A stretch of 64,000 nucleotides of DNA. Source: Calvatia gigantea (lineage: Eukaryota > Basidiomycota > Agaricomycetes > Agaricales > Lycoperdaceae). Where the stretch lies: NCBI GenBank assembly GCA_025093985.1, contig JACAAK010000011.1:1240001-1304000 (forward strand), written 5' to 3'. The notes under the pieces were generated by a model that made no database searches, was not told the DNA's origin, and worked only from the letters and a program-made list of their open reading frames with translations. Positions within the stretch are counted from its first letter, which is position 1. Each line of letters starts with the position of its first letter. Below are positions 1 through 10,720 of the stretch, one piece after another. A program made the position numbers and the translations under genes.

Positions 1-696
1 TTGGAAACAGATAGTTTCAAGGAGCTGTTTCTCTGCATCGCACAAGTTGGAACTTTTAATAGACCGCTGATTTAAGTGTGGGGGAAGGGACGTACTGCTC
101 TTGATCATAGGATTGACGAGTCTTCCATCCTTCTTCCACTGAACCCGTACACGGCCTGGGTTCTCCCAATCGCGGGGATGGGACTTGCTAACCTCGTGGA
201 GGGTACCCAAGCCTAAGCGGTTCGCCGCATCAGCGATATCTTTGCTCAAGGGCCACCAGAGACTCTTGGCCCTCGCCACCCTTCGCTGGCCGGTCCCATA
301 CGGGCGCTTCGCATCGAGGTAGATAGGATATACACATGTCCAACTTTTCATCCAGGATGATGTGTGTTAATGAGATAACATGGATAGAAAAGAGAGTAAC
401 CTCAAACGTTATTGACCATTTGGGGATGGAGAGAGACAAGGAAAAGACACGAACGTCTTGTATGTACTGCTGTCCACTGTATTCACCGAGGCGCGAGGAG
501 GCGATGCGGGTCCAGCGCGTCGATAGTCCGATAAGCCCATGTCGTCGTCCGAGTTGTCAGAGTTGGCTGGGTTGTTGTCATATCCGAGTTGTTCGAGCAG
601 TGGCCCTCGTGTGCCTGTGTTAGGGAGAAGATGAGTGGGAAGTGGGAGGTCTGTGTCATCGTCAAATTCCTCGATGACGGCTGTTTTGCGGGACAT
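1..696 (-). CDS. SEC65: Signal recognition particle 19-kDa subunit (SRP19/Sec65), 3' end beyond window
   Basis: SRP19 binds the SRP RNA and helps assemble the particle that targets nascent secretory proteins to the ER. Exons on the minus strand run 696-455, 343-96 and 32-<1, separated by GT...AG introns of 111 and 63 bases that keep frame. Exon 1 encodes an acidic, low-complexity N-terminus. Exon 2 carries the family core: a YPIYLDAKRPYGTGQRR-type stretch, then PLSKDIADA and a HPRDWENPGRVRV block, followed by KKQLLE in exon 3. These are the conserved RNA-binding features of SRP19. The C-terminus (normally basic) lies off the window. The start ATG at 696-694 faces the JTB start at 798, leaving 101 bases as a shared divergent promoter. 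Confidence 0.88.
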
Positions 697-797
697 TTGT
701 TCTGAGTTGGTGGGTGAGAGATTGGCAGGGTGTTCTTGTCACGGAATTCAATCACTATCAACCTGGCGGTCGGTAATATTCCCACGCTTACCCTCTC

Positions 798-1400
798 ATG
801 CTACCACGTTTCATGTAAGTGCCATCACTCATCTCAAAGTCTATCGCTCACAAGCAATATCTAGATGGTTGCTGGTACTTGTATATACGCTATGTGTTGC
901 TGCACAGTCCAACGGTCTTACTTGCATACCCAGCGGCACCTGTGAAAAGTGCCCAGATGAAGCTGTACGTCTCTCGTCACTCCCCCTCAAACACCGACTC
1001 ACTACTGGGGCTTCAGCTACACCAGCCTTTCTGTCAGCCATTTGGCAACAGACGTCTTATGCACTGTCGGAACTCAACCTCCTCATCCCCACCCCCAACC
1101 ACCACAACAGGCCATGACGAATCCAACCCGGAGCACAGACCACACTATGCCCAACGTCCTCCCTCTGACCCTCCAGATCCACCTTCCTTACCCAACGATG
1201 ATGGAGAAACAATTTTGGCATGGGAATCTTGTGGACGCGTCGTCGCAACTGAGCGTGCCGACTTCTTCGAATTCGCATCCGTGAATCTCTTATTCGTATG
1301 TGTGAGCATTGGAGTCGTAGTATGGAGATCAAGGAGGATGAGAGCATTGCACGCGAGACAATTAGCTGCGAGGATTGACATGGTTGGGAGGAGGCGGTAA
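798..1400 (+). CDS. JTB-domain type I membrane protein, intact copy (JTB-A)
   Basis: Three exons (798-814, 865-964, 1017-1400) join in frame through introns of 50 and 52 bases to give 166 aa. Residues 1-20 form a signal peptide (MLPRFIWLLVLVYTLCVAAQ). A Cys-rich ectodomain follows with C..SGTC..CP and FCQPFGNRRLMHC, then a Pro/Ser/Thr linker. Next comes a W-E-S-C motif directly before a transmembrane segment (about 124-142) and a short basic tail with WRSRR. The C-x-x-C spacing, the final SC before the membrane span and the basic tail match the JTB (jumping translocation breakpoint) family, reported to act in cytokinesis and organelle function in animals. Function in fungi is not established. 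This is the only copy of four in the window with all exons open. Confidence 0.68.
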
Positions 1401-2109
1401 TTAGATTCTTTGAGAGTTTAATCTGGAGTTATAATTGTGAGTGGTAGTTTCTGTTCTTCCGGGACTATGCTGATAGCTAGGTCATAGTATTGTTTCATTC
1501 GCTCTGCATTTTTACTGTATTCGCAACATTTCATAAGATTCAATGACACCTCGGACAAATACTTAGTACGCAGAGATAGTTAGTCCACATTTTCCAAAGC
1601 TATCATATGTCTCCAAGCCAAGGGGGTATGTCCGGAACTACATACCGACTATGGGCACCTAGTTGGACTTCATTGTGGACTCCAGCGCGAAGATGCCGCC
1701 TTACCGACGAATCAGGATTTCTCAGCTCGTGGACAACAGAGGTGGTCTCCCCCTCTCAGCCCCCGATTCATGACCCATGTACCACAAAGACGCAGACCAT
1801 TCCGCGGCAGAATAGCAGTGACGGGTGTGTGGAGGACGAGCGCTATCTTATGTTCTCCTAAATTTCTGATACCTCTATCCGCCCCCTTTTTTCCACAAAC
1901 TTTAGGTAGGAAGGGTGTGTGAGAGGAGCTATGGCAAGTGTGCGTGTGTGGTTTTGTTGTCTTTCCGTGTGCCGTAAACTGTTTCCTTCGAGCGCTCAGT
2001 CAGGGTGACATAATGGGTTTATTTCACAGCGTCGTCGACCTCATGGCACATACAAAAGGCATGAGGCAGTCCCTGCCTTTGTCTTCATCGATTTACTCTG
2101 TATCACTGT
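1401..2109. repeat. JTB 3' flank, shared with three other loci
   Basis: No gene is supported. The first roughly 450 bases are recognisably repeated downstream of the JTB remnants near 7480, 16240 and 22600 (shared phrases such as gagttataattgtgag and the CGCAAC-type block). From about 2020 on, the sequence matches the upstream region of the second GTPase-kinase gene near 39200 (cgtcgacctcatggca, then aaaggcatgaggcag), so the promoter of the fusion gene starts here. Confidence 0.6.
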
Positions 2110-5066
2110 ATGTCAGACCCAACTTCTCCACGAAGTAACACATGGACTTCCATACCTTTTGATACCTCAAGCATCGAAAGGTGATTGTTTCCTCTCCTCT
2201 GCTTGCTGGCCTCATGTCTAATATTTTCCCCTCTTCGTTTCGGTTAGCTTCGACAATACCCCGGCAGGTTTCTTTCGACATGTATGACTCTACCTTGTCG
2301 AGGCGTGGCCTCCACTGACCCCCATTATGCGTATCTTGCAAGCTTCGGGCGGTATTTGGTGTCTCGAAGAAGGATGGGTTGGGTCCATATTCATCTTTAC
2401 CATTGGTGCAGCAACGTGCTGGCTACGAAATCTCTTCTATTACACCTGTAGGGAGCGGGGGATTGACGGACACAGATTTCATTATTGCGTGAGTTCCACG
2501 TACCACCCAGCGTAGAAACCTTGTCCTCATCTTCGGTGGTCAGCCTTATGGGACCAAGGGGTGCCGGAAAAAGCACTGTAAATCCTCATCTCTTTCTTCG
2601 TTTTCTGTGGTGCTCAAGGATGTGACAGTTCATCCAAATAGCTACGGGCCGGGATAGCCAAAATAGTGGCGTTGGCCACGGCCTTGAGTCGTTCACCGGC
2701 GAGGTGACGGCTTTGCGAATTGGCTTTTCGGACAACGTCAATGTTGTTCTGGTTGATACCCCCGGCTTTGATGATACCTACCTCTCGGATCTGGAGATCC
2801 TCAAGGTTATTGCAAATTGGCTTCGGGATGCGTAAGTAGTTATCCTTCATGTTTCTGTGCCTCATGGAAATAGTACTACCTAGTTCTCAATACGAGCTTT
2901 GCGGGATACTCTACCTGCACCGCGTGTCTGACAATCGCATGTCAGGCACGCCCTTGAAGAATCTCACTATGTTCCAAAAGCTATGCGGGGAAGATTGTTT
3001 TGGAAAGGTCATCCTCGTGACAACAATGTGGCCGGAGGAGGGAAGCGCGGACGAGCAGCTTTGTATCACGCGAGAGGAGGAACTCAAACACGATTATTGG
3101 GCGGGTATGATTGCCAACGGATCAACAACTCTACGCTTTAGGAATGCCCAAGAGTCCGTTTGGAGTATTATCGACCACCTCATTACAACTGAGTCCAAGA
3201 AGCAGTGGATTCTGATTCAAGAGGAGCTGGTGAATCAGAGAAAGAAGTTAATTGGGACCTTAGCCGGGCAACAACTTCACGGTCTCACCGGAGAACTGGT
3301 GGAAAGACAGGCTGACTTGCTGAAGCGGATGACGGAGGAGCTGAGAAGAACGGACGACCCGGCAATTCTGCAGGCGCTTCTCAGCGAGCTGAGCGAGTTG
3401 CGGAAGGAACGGAAGAAGGCTAAGAGGGATCTACGCCAACTGGATATATCGATCGTAGGAACACTCCGCCGGTTTGCCAACACATTGCACCTTCAGAATC
3501 CCGTGAAGCCTGACGATTCTAGGGACAGCGAACGCGAGAGTATCGTTGGCATGGATAGCAAGGGCGGAAGCGATACCCGGGCAATAGTATGGCGACTAAT
3601 AGGGAAAATTCTAAGCAACAAGTCCGCCTATCAAAGGTTACTCGATTCTACAGGACCAAAGGCACAAATGATTCTCAATATTTTGCAAAAGGTGTGCTGC
3701 TGGTCCCACTTTCACCAAGCACCATGCTCAGTATTGTGCAGCTATCGGATAGTCAAGTTGTTCCAAAGAAACTTAGACGTCAAGTTCTATATGCAACAAT
3801 GCGCTTGTGCGAGGTATCCGGTGTCTATCCCCAATGCTTGGAGCTCCGAGAAATCAGCTACGATAATGTGCCAGTGGCGTCCGGAGGCTTTGGAGACATC
3901 TGGAAGGGATATCATCGGGCCCACCCTATTTGTCTCAAAGTCGCTCGAGTATATGAAAACACGGACATTGAACAGCTCATCAAGGTCGGTTCAAGCGCAT
4001 CGTCGAGCGGTGGTGACTAATTTTGTCGTTTTGCAGGGTTATGCAAGGGAGACTATTGTGTGGAGCCAGCTCAGCCATCCTAATGTTCTCCCCTTTTACG
4101 GGATATACTATTTGGACAAGCCTCTCGGCCGTCTGGGTTTGGTCTCACCGTGGATGCAAAGCGGTAACGTGATCCAATACCTGAAATCAAATCCAGAAGC
4201 CCCTCGTCTGCCTTTGGTATATGAGTCCGCAACCAATGTTGCTTCGCAAATCGACTTATCATCGCTTGTAGATTCACGGGATTCTTGCAGGCTTGGTATA
4301 CCTACATGAACAACGGATCGTTCATGGCGATCTAAAAGGGGTACGCATATATCCCTGGAACTAAAGCTATGTTCTCGAAAATCTCACTTGGATATGGCGA
4401 AAGGCCAACATCCTCATTTCTCCAGATGGATCAGCTTGTCTCGCGGATTTTGGCTTATCCTGTGTTGCTGATCCCGACATTTTGCGATGGACGTCACTGA
4501 AATCGCTAACGAAAACAGGCGGTACAGTGCGATGGGAGGCTCCAGAGCTTATGGACGAAGTGGAAGACGAACCTCTACCACGACCTACGTTTTCATCCGA
4601 TATTTACTCGATTGCATCTGTAATGTATGAGGTGATTTGTCTTTTATTCATTCTAAAACATCATTGGCTCAATATACTCGGACAGATTCTAACTGGTCGG
4701 ATTCCATTCCATAACATCCGAAACGATGGACTGGTAATGTCATGGGTATTGAACCAGAAGCGGCCTTCTAAACCTTCCTCTGGAGAGCCGTTGGAGCTCT
4801 CGGATCAGATATGGGCAGTCATGCAAAAGTGTTGGGCTCACATTCCTGATCAAAGACCAACAGCTCGTCAGGTTGCTGAATTGTTACGCGAAATCCCTCA
4901 ACCAGAATTGACAACCAACAGAGCAACTCGCCAGAGCCTGGAGAAAAAGAGCAAAAACCATGTGGAGAATGAAGTACCGCCCACGTCGTCTTTCAGGGAC
5001 GCCATGCGTGGTCACGCGAGCTTCTCTGGGGAAGAGGTTGACCTGTTGAGGTGTATGAGCGTTTAA
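2110..5066 (+). CDS. AIG1-like GTPase / TKL protein kinase fusion, copy 1 (798 aa)
   Basis: Eleven exons: 2110-2180, 2248-2281, 2343-2488, 2544-2577, 2629-2831, 2884-3691, 3742-3984, 4037-4216, 4272-4340, 4404-4631, 4686-5066. All junctions are GT...AG and frame-consistent, giving 798 aa. Residues 84-145 hold a P-loop GTPase core: Walker A LMGPRGAGKST (85-95) and G3 DTPGFDD (138-144). The usual G4 N/TKxD is replaced by VTTMW (208-212). A long charged coiled coil spans about 270-350. The kinase domain follows: GGFG loop (480-483), VAIK-type lysine in ICLKVA (K498), catalytic HGDLKG (591-596) with ANIL, and DFG (611-613). These are complete catalytic signatures of a tyrosine-kinase-like Ser/Thr kinase. 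A conserved tail (TSFRDAMRG...FSGEE) ends the protein. The start was chosen because the second copy has the same MSDP...SPRSNTWTS opening. The biological role is unknown; a sensor or signalling function is inference. Confidence 0.83.
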
Positions 5067-5868
5067 TTTAGTTGCCGAGGACTTGTGTACGTTGTATCAT
5101 ACTGTATATCTAAATGTGGTAGCAACCCTCGGGACATGCAGGGGTATTGGATGAGTTGAGACAAAACCGCGATGAGAGGCTGAAGGGCAATAGTAGATTC
5201 CACACGGGACACCTCGGGACCGGTGGATCCACCGGGATTGGTCTGTTTGGGGACCCCAGGCCGAACGACCTTCTAGATGGTAAACTTCATATCCCCATTC
5301 CGCCTACCATCGGGTCCAGTACCGTCGGAGGGCAGGTCGGGAGTAGAAAAGGGCGGGGGAGCAGAAGGGGGTTGTGTGGCTATTGTGGGTAGTATGTGGG
5401 CAGATGTACTGAGGTAAGGGCCACATAGCTCCCAATTTTCTGTTTCTTTCAGAACATAGCACCCAGGCCAACAAGCTGCAAATGGACGCATCCCCCCCAA
5501 CCTGTCATGCAATTGCGTCTCGTACCAACCCTACCCCACCGGCAAAGGACACCTCACACCTTAGAGCTCACATCAGAGGTACATGAATTCGAGTTCATTT
5601 TGCTGTTTCCACGTATCTACAATACATCCCTCCAAGGTACAGCGGCACAGCGGACTTGCGCATGACCCCACCGCCACCGCATTTATGAGAGTAAGTGCGG
5701 GTCTAATTCCGTGAAGTCAGAGCCAGGAAAATCTTGGCAATATTGCTGCAAGACACTCTTATCAGTCCACCCTATTGCCCATGGTCCATGCAGTGGATCA
5801 GTCATCTTAAAACGCTTTTTTATTCCCTCACACGCCTCGATAGTGCTCCGAACGACATCCCCCCAGTC
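5067..5868. other. Intergenic, no gene seen
   Basis: The first about 160 bases after the kinase stop are shared with the 3' flank of the second fusion gene near 42700-42840 (for example gacatgcaggg.tattgg), so the duplicated unit extends past the coding region. I see no supported gene in the remainder. Confidence 0.5.
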
Positions 5869-7061
5869 TCATGCAAGACCATAGGTGATGCAAAGTTCGA
5901 AGATGCGGAGTTGAATGATGTATGGGTAACAGAAGAAAGTGCGCAACTGATCTAACGGGATTCGCGAACGCCTGTACCCCACACGTAGCACTTCCGGGGA
6001 TAAAGTTGAGTCGACGACCCAGTCCAATAATTGAGAAAGGTTCACTTGTGCTTCTGCAGGTGTGGGGAGTGTGGAATATTCGATGTAGTGAAAGCCTTGG
6101 AGGTTGGGGAGGTAAAGATGGTGAAGGATAGCGCACCCACTAGCAGCATCGAAAGATGTGATACGAAGTAAACGGAGATTCGAAAGCGTTATCTTGTAAG
6201 GGGCAGGCGGAATCGCGGGGAGTGTTTCACTATCAGGGTGAAGCCACTTTTGAACTGTTATCTCGACGGCTGTTACGCATCGGCGCATCAGCTCGTCATC
6301 TCATCTGGAGACATCTGGCAGACTACTTCGATTTTTGTGAGGCGGTCCAGCCAGGGTGGAGGATGACTGTCGAGTAAGGTGCGAAGTGAACGAGGGTACT
6401 CTGTCCTCCACTCAAATTCTCAAGGATTGGGTAGGGAGTCGAGGTGCTGTAACACGACTTCCAAATCCTTATCATCCTCGCTAAGTAAGGTCAGGTGTAT
6501 CCCTTCCAGTCTTGCGGCTTGAGAGAAATCAAGTGCGTGGAGTTCCGGAATAAGAGTAGGACCGATTCGCAAGCGCAGACCTTTGCAGTGGGTGATGTGC
6601 GAGCCAATTGTGTGAAGAAGGTTGGAGTAATGTTTGTTTTCGGCGACGGTTAACGTTGTTGTGGCCCGGGACGTTTCCTCCAGGGAAAAGTCAACCAATG
6701 CATCCCCTGATCTTTCAAGCCATTCTCGGACAAGGCAGGGGGAAATTTCGGTGTAAGGGAGTTCAAAATGATAATACGTCCAGAATTCGTGGGTTGATAT
6801 CACTACCTGGTTCCATCGCCGACAGACTAAGCGCAGGTGTGTAAGAGCCTTGTGCCAACAACGTTTGCCCGCTTCCTGGCAGTACGGAAAATTCTGGCGA
6901 AGAACTTGGATAAGCACGCCCACAGGAAGAGCGTCGATCATAATGCATGATGAGTGTTGCATCAAGCGAAGGACCTGTACAGATGGGAGCGCGCTGTGTG
7001 ACATTGATCCGGAATTAAGAAATGACGCCAATAACCCTTGTTGCCCCAGATACCAACTCAA
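5869..7061 (-). pseudogene. F-box-like protein gene, broken by a nonsense codon
   Basis: Reading 7061 to 6420 gives an F-box-type start, DALPVGVLIQVLRQ, followed by LRLVCRRWNQVVISTHEFW, typical of F-box-like proteins that bridge SKP1 to a substrate-binding repeat region. A leucine-rich region follows. The frame stops at TGA (6419-6417) within SLPNP*EFEWR. The related fragment at 27.2 kb reads VPNPREFEWR here, so an Arg codon (CGA) has become TGA. Beyond the stop, homologous reading continues (WLDRLTKIEVVCQ), meets further stops near 6290, and resumes as an open C-terminal part, 6288-5869, with leucine-rich strands. Most likely a dead gene; an unrecognised intron over the stop cannot be excluded. 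Confidence 0.6.
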
Positions 7062-7084
7062 GTACTCGCCACTTGGGTTCAGCT

Positions 7085-7477
7085 AGGCTCAGCTACACCA
7101 GCCTTTCTGTCAACCATTTGGCAACAGACGTCCATTGCACTGTCGAAACTCAACCTCTTCATCCCTACCCCTGACTACCTCAACGACCTCTGACGAATTT
7201 GACTCGGAACCCAGACCACACTTTGCGCAACGTCCTCCTCCCTCTGATCCTCCACCCACCTTCCTTAGCCAATGATGATAAAGAAACAACTTCGGCATGG
7301 GAATCTTGTGGACGCGTCGTCGCAGCTGAACGTGCCAATTTCTTCGGGTTCGTAGCCGTGAATCTCTTATTCGTATGTGTGAGCATTGGAGTCGTTGTAT
7401 GGAGATCGAGGAGAATAGGAGCATTACACGCGAGTCAGTTAGCTGCGATGATTGACATGGTTGGGAGGAGGCGGTAA
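7085..7477 (+). pseudogene. JTB pseudogene copy B (exon 3 only)
   Basis: Homology to JTB-A begins exactly at exon 3 (LHQPFCQPFGNRR) directly upstream of the F-box start region, so exons 1-2 with the signal peptide are missing. The Pro-rich linker carries a frameshift (a stop follows FLSQ near 7272), after which the original frame resumes with AWESCGRVVAAERANFFGF, the membrane segment and the MVGRRR end. Without start and signal peptide it cannot yield the family protein. The 3' flank to about 7880 is also shared with the other copies. Confidence 0.75.
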
Positions 7478-8759
7478 TTGGACTCTTTGAGGGGTGAATA
7501 TGGAGTTACAATTTTGAGTATGGGTCTCTGTCCTTCTTGGTCTTGTGCTGATAACTGTGTAGGATTGTTTTTTTTACTCTACGATTTACTATATTCGCAA
7601 CATCTCGGATGTTTCGATGGCATTTTGGACAAATGTTCGATACACGGGGACGGATGGTGTCCATCCTCCACATTCCGCGAAACATAGGGATCAATGTTAT
7701 ACTCAGTGCGATACAATACAGCACCTGTATGCACCGATCTGTGAGCCTTGACCGGGTCCAGTGGTGGGCCTCAAGCGCAAGAATGACTCGTCACTGATAA
7801 ATCTGGATGTTTCGCAGCTCATCGAGGGTGCGCGCAGGTGGAGACCCCTCAGCCCCGACGGGGTAGCAAAGACGGGGGAGCATTCAGGAGAAGGAACTGG
7901 TCGTGAATGGTGATCACATTATTGGGTCCCGCAAAAACAAAAATCGTGGCCTCGCTTGCTCGTCTCTATGCATTACTTTACTCTCCGGTTAATCAGGAAC
8001 TCGAAGATCGACAGTGGGAATGATCCAACTTGACCCCCGAACGAGCCAGGAGAACGATTCGTTATCACTCTAATGCACCGAATAGTAGATGACCAGAACT
8101 GGTTTTCCCAGTTTCAAGCCCGGTCACCCTATCATATTTGCGGCTCTGCATGGACCTCGAGAGAGGGTAGTCAATGGCGATCGTACAGAAGTTGCCATAC
8201 TTGACCGGGTCGGCCACACGTGTGCCTATGTCCAGGGTAAAAAGGGCATAGGATCCGAGCAACGGACCTCCCAAAACATCCTTCTCCCAAGCTTCCAGCC
8301 TTTCACCGACTACTACGACCCTAGAAAGTCCCCTATCCACAACTTCATAGTCAACAAGCAATGTTACCTCGTCAGTGATCCAGGGCTTAACCGTCATTTC
8401 CGGGGAACAATCACTCATCTTAAGCGTGCGCCTGCTGCCTATATAGATAGGTATCCGCATTGCCACTCGTTGTCTTGCTGTTACCACGACGTAGCTCTCC
8501 TCTCACCATACCACAGCTCGAGGCCCCAAGTGGTCACCCTCCAAGATTTTACACCTACGAGAGGCTGGAACCATTGAACACCTCGCAACGGTTGTACTCT
8601 GTGAGTGTTGGATATATACGGGTGTGTGCCCATCATTGAGCGCACAGAATTCGTGTGTGTTATCAATATTGCCGGTTGGAAGTTGTTTACTGACAAGTCT
8701 GAGTATAGGAATCGCCTTCATCGATAGGTAGCTCGTCCGTCCACGGAAACGACAGAGCG
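7478..8759. other. Repeat-derived flank and unassigned sequence
   Basis: 7478 to about 7880 is the repeated JTB 3' flank. Between 8065 and 8577 both strands have open frames (140 aa on minus, 162 aa on plus). Neither shows a motif, intron signals or a paralogue in the window, so I do not call a gene. The final part is presumably the promoter of the gene at 8760. Confidence 0.4.
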
Positions 8760-10028
8760 ATGAACAGGAAACTTGTGACGGGCAGGAAAAAATCTTCTTT
8801 TGTTGAACCGTGGAGGCGGCGTTTCTCTTCCCTCAGGATAACCCCGACGCCACTTACTCCACCACCACACAAAATTAGGCTTCCAAAAAATGTGTTTATG
8901 CTGGGCGGAGAAGAGGAGTTGGATTGTCCGGATGGGTTCGGAATAGCAACGCAAATGGAACCTGCGATTTCGTACTGCCCGAGCGAGGGCGGGGAGACAG
9001 ATACAGAATATATGCATTTTGATTGGACGAGCGATGCCGAGACACAGGAACCAGGATTTAGGGATTTGGATTGGCCGAGCGATGTTGAAACGACGAAGAT
9101 GGAACATATGGACTTGGGCAGCCTCGAAGGAGTCACGTGGACACGGGTAGGCCCTACGGATTTGGGATTTTCAAGGAGAATCCACGAAATGACCATGGGA
9201 CCGGAACCTGGGGGTTTCCCGTTCATGAAACTACCACCAGAAATACGCCTTTCGATCCTGGAGAATTGTGCGCCTATACCTTCCGAGCGCCGAGGCCCCA
9301 ATTCTATAGATACGTTCCTGGCACTGCTACGGGTTTCAAAGGTTGTTCAATACGAGGCGTACGCCGCTTGTTTACCGTGCATTGTATTGGCGCTGTGGAC
9401 CAAAAAGGGCCTACGGTCGTTCCGTGCTCTTTTGCATCGAAGACCGGAGTTTGGTCACTGTATAAGATATCTGTGGCTAAGGAGGGGGATATGTGATGAG
9501 GAAGAATTGAGCTGGGCTGTAGATGTCTTGAAGGCGGTTACACAGCTGAGGTCATTTGCGTGCGGAGAGTTCCTGTTTTCGAGAGCGGTGAATGGTAGTG
9601 CGTTAGCAGGGACGTGCGAGAGGGTAACATTGATGAATGTTGAGAAGGGGGTTGAATACGAGGCAAGGAGCGTCAAGCGGTTGAGGTTATGTGCTGGGAC
9701 GTATTCGACGAAGGAGAAATTTCCGGATGTCAAGAGCCTGTGTTTTAATGCGAGGAGGAGGAATGCGACAAAAGATGAACGAGCAAAGGTGGAGTATGAG
9801 GCGGTGGATAGGTGGTTGGAGAGCCTTGGGAGGTTCGCGATGGTCGAGCGGGATGAACGGAGAATTTCCGAGAGAGGGCTCGGCATCAAGTTTGCGAAGA
9901 AGAGGGAACGGAGGCCAGATATATTTTCTGTCGTGTTACCCACGAGGTGGACAGAATGGGATATCTGGAGTGCGGATGTAATTGGAGCTGGTGTATGGGA
10001 TCTATGTCGCTTGCCAGCTGCGAAGTAG
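8760..10028 (+). CDS. F-box/2EXR-like hypothetical protein (422 aa)
   Basis: A single open frame of 422 aa without introns. The N-terminal about 150 residues are low-complexity and acidic. Near residue 155 there is an FPFMKLPPEIRLSILENC segment followed by FLALLRVSKVVQYEAYA. The L-P-x-E-I-R-x-x-I pattern followed by L-L-x-V-x-K is typical of fungal F-box or 2EXR domains. The C-terminal half is rich in Arg and Trp with no recognised motif. Codon use looks coding, and the antisense frames are shadows. It lies convergent to the small gene ending at 10211. F-box type is likely, the substrate unknown. Confidence 0.6.
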   Translation: MNRKLVTGRKKSSFVEPWRRRFSSLRITPTPLTPPPHKIRLPKNVFMLGGEEELDCPDGFGIATQMEPAISYCPSEGGETDTEYMHFDWTSDAETQEPGFRDLDWPSDVETTKMEHMDLGSLEGVTWTRVGPTDLGFSRRIHEMTMGPEPGGFPFMKLPPEIRLSILENCAPIPSERRGPNSIDTFLALLRVSKVVQYEAYAACLPCIVLALWTKKGLRSFRALLHRRPEFGHCIRYLWLRRGICDEEELSWAVDVLKAVTQLRSFACGEFLFSRAVNGSALAGTCERVTLMNVEKGVEYEARSVKRLRLCAGTYSTKEKFPDVKSLCFNARRRNATKDERAKVEYEAVDRWLESLGRFAMVERDERRISERGLGIKFAKKRERRPDIFSVVLPTRWTEWDIWSADVIGAGVWDLCRLPAAK

Positions 10029-10210
10029 CCGGGTAATGGAACGAACAAGGGATCCTTCCGGGGACATCATGCTTCGGTTATATGGATGGTTTTTATCTTT
10101 GGGCACCGTTATAGTCGCGGAACATTCTTTCTTTTATGCATTGTAGGGGACTCGGCTACATTCACATTCATTTCGTTATTATAAAAGTTATGTATCTCCG
10201 TTTTGAATGA

Positions 10211-10651
10211 TTAGATAGGGGAGGTGGGCCCGACGTTGTCTCCAGTGGTCCTCTGTGCGCGGTCTAGTTCCCTTTTTTTGAGCCCTGGAGGACCCCACTG
10301 GCTGGAGCCCTGTCCTTCGCTCTTGCGCACCTGGGATTTCCCATCATGGCGTGCTTCTTTCGAGGACATGCCGCTCCCCGGGTGGCCAAAACCCTTGTGC
10401 ACGTCTTTGCTAGTGACAGACGACTCAGGACCGCGGAAGGCCGAAGCATTGATCGTCGGAGTGTCTGCGCCAGCATCCTTGTCAATGACGGTGTCACTTA
10501 ATATGGGGGCCGACGGTTGGGGTGCACCTGGTGGGGGTTGTTAGGAAATGCTGTAAAGGTGGATATATAAGGGTGACATACCCTCTGGGCGGCCGTCGAC
10601 AATGCCCTGATTAAATTTGTGGGGAAGTTCTTGGTATTCACGAGATTCCAT
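10211..10651 (-). CDS. Small hydrophilic hypothetical protein (128 aa)
   Basis: Two exons (10651-10582 and 10527-10211) join across a 54-base GT...AG intron (phase 1), giving 128 aa. The protein is polar, without signal peptide or membrane span. It contains a Gly/Ser/Lys-rich stretch, VHKGFGHPGSGMSSKEARHD, and ends near GDNVGPTSPI. I do not recognise the family. Support comes from the clean splice frame and the position: its ATG is 69 bases from the ATG of the divergent NAD-carrier gene at 10721, a compact head-to-head arrangement typical of this genome. Confidence 0.5.
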
Positions 10652-10720
10652 GGCTTTCTGGAGAGAAGGAAAGAGGCGTAGAGCCTTAAGTATGTGCAGA
10701 ATAGGAGCCTGACGGATACG

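Noticed and set aside
8065..8577. Open frames on both strands (140 and 162 aa) as a possible gene
   Set aside because: No motif, no splice context, no paralogue, and both strands equally open.
8687..9301. 204-aa minus-strand frame opposite the gene at 8760
   Set aside because: Antisense shadow of a 422-aa frame that has an F-box-type motif.
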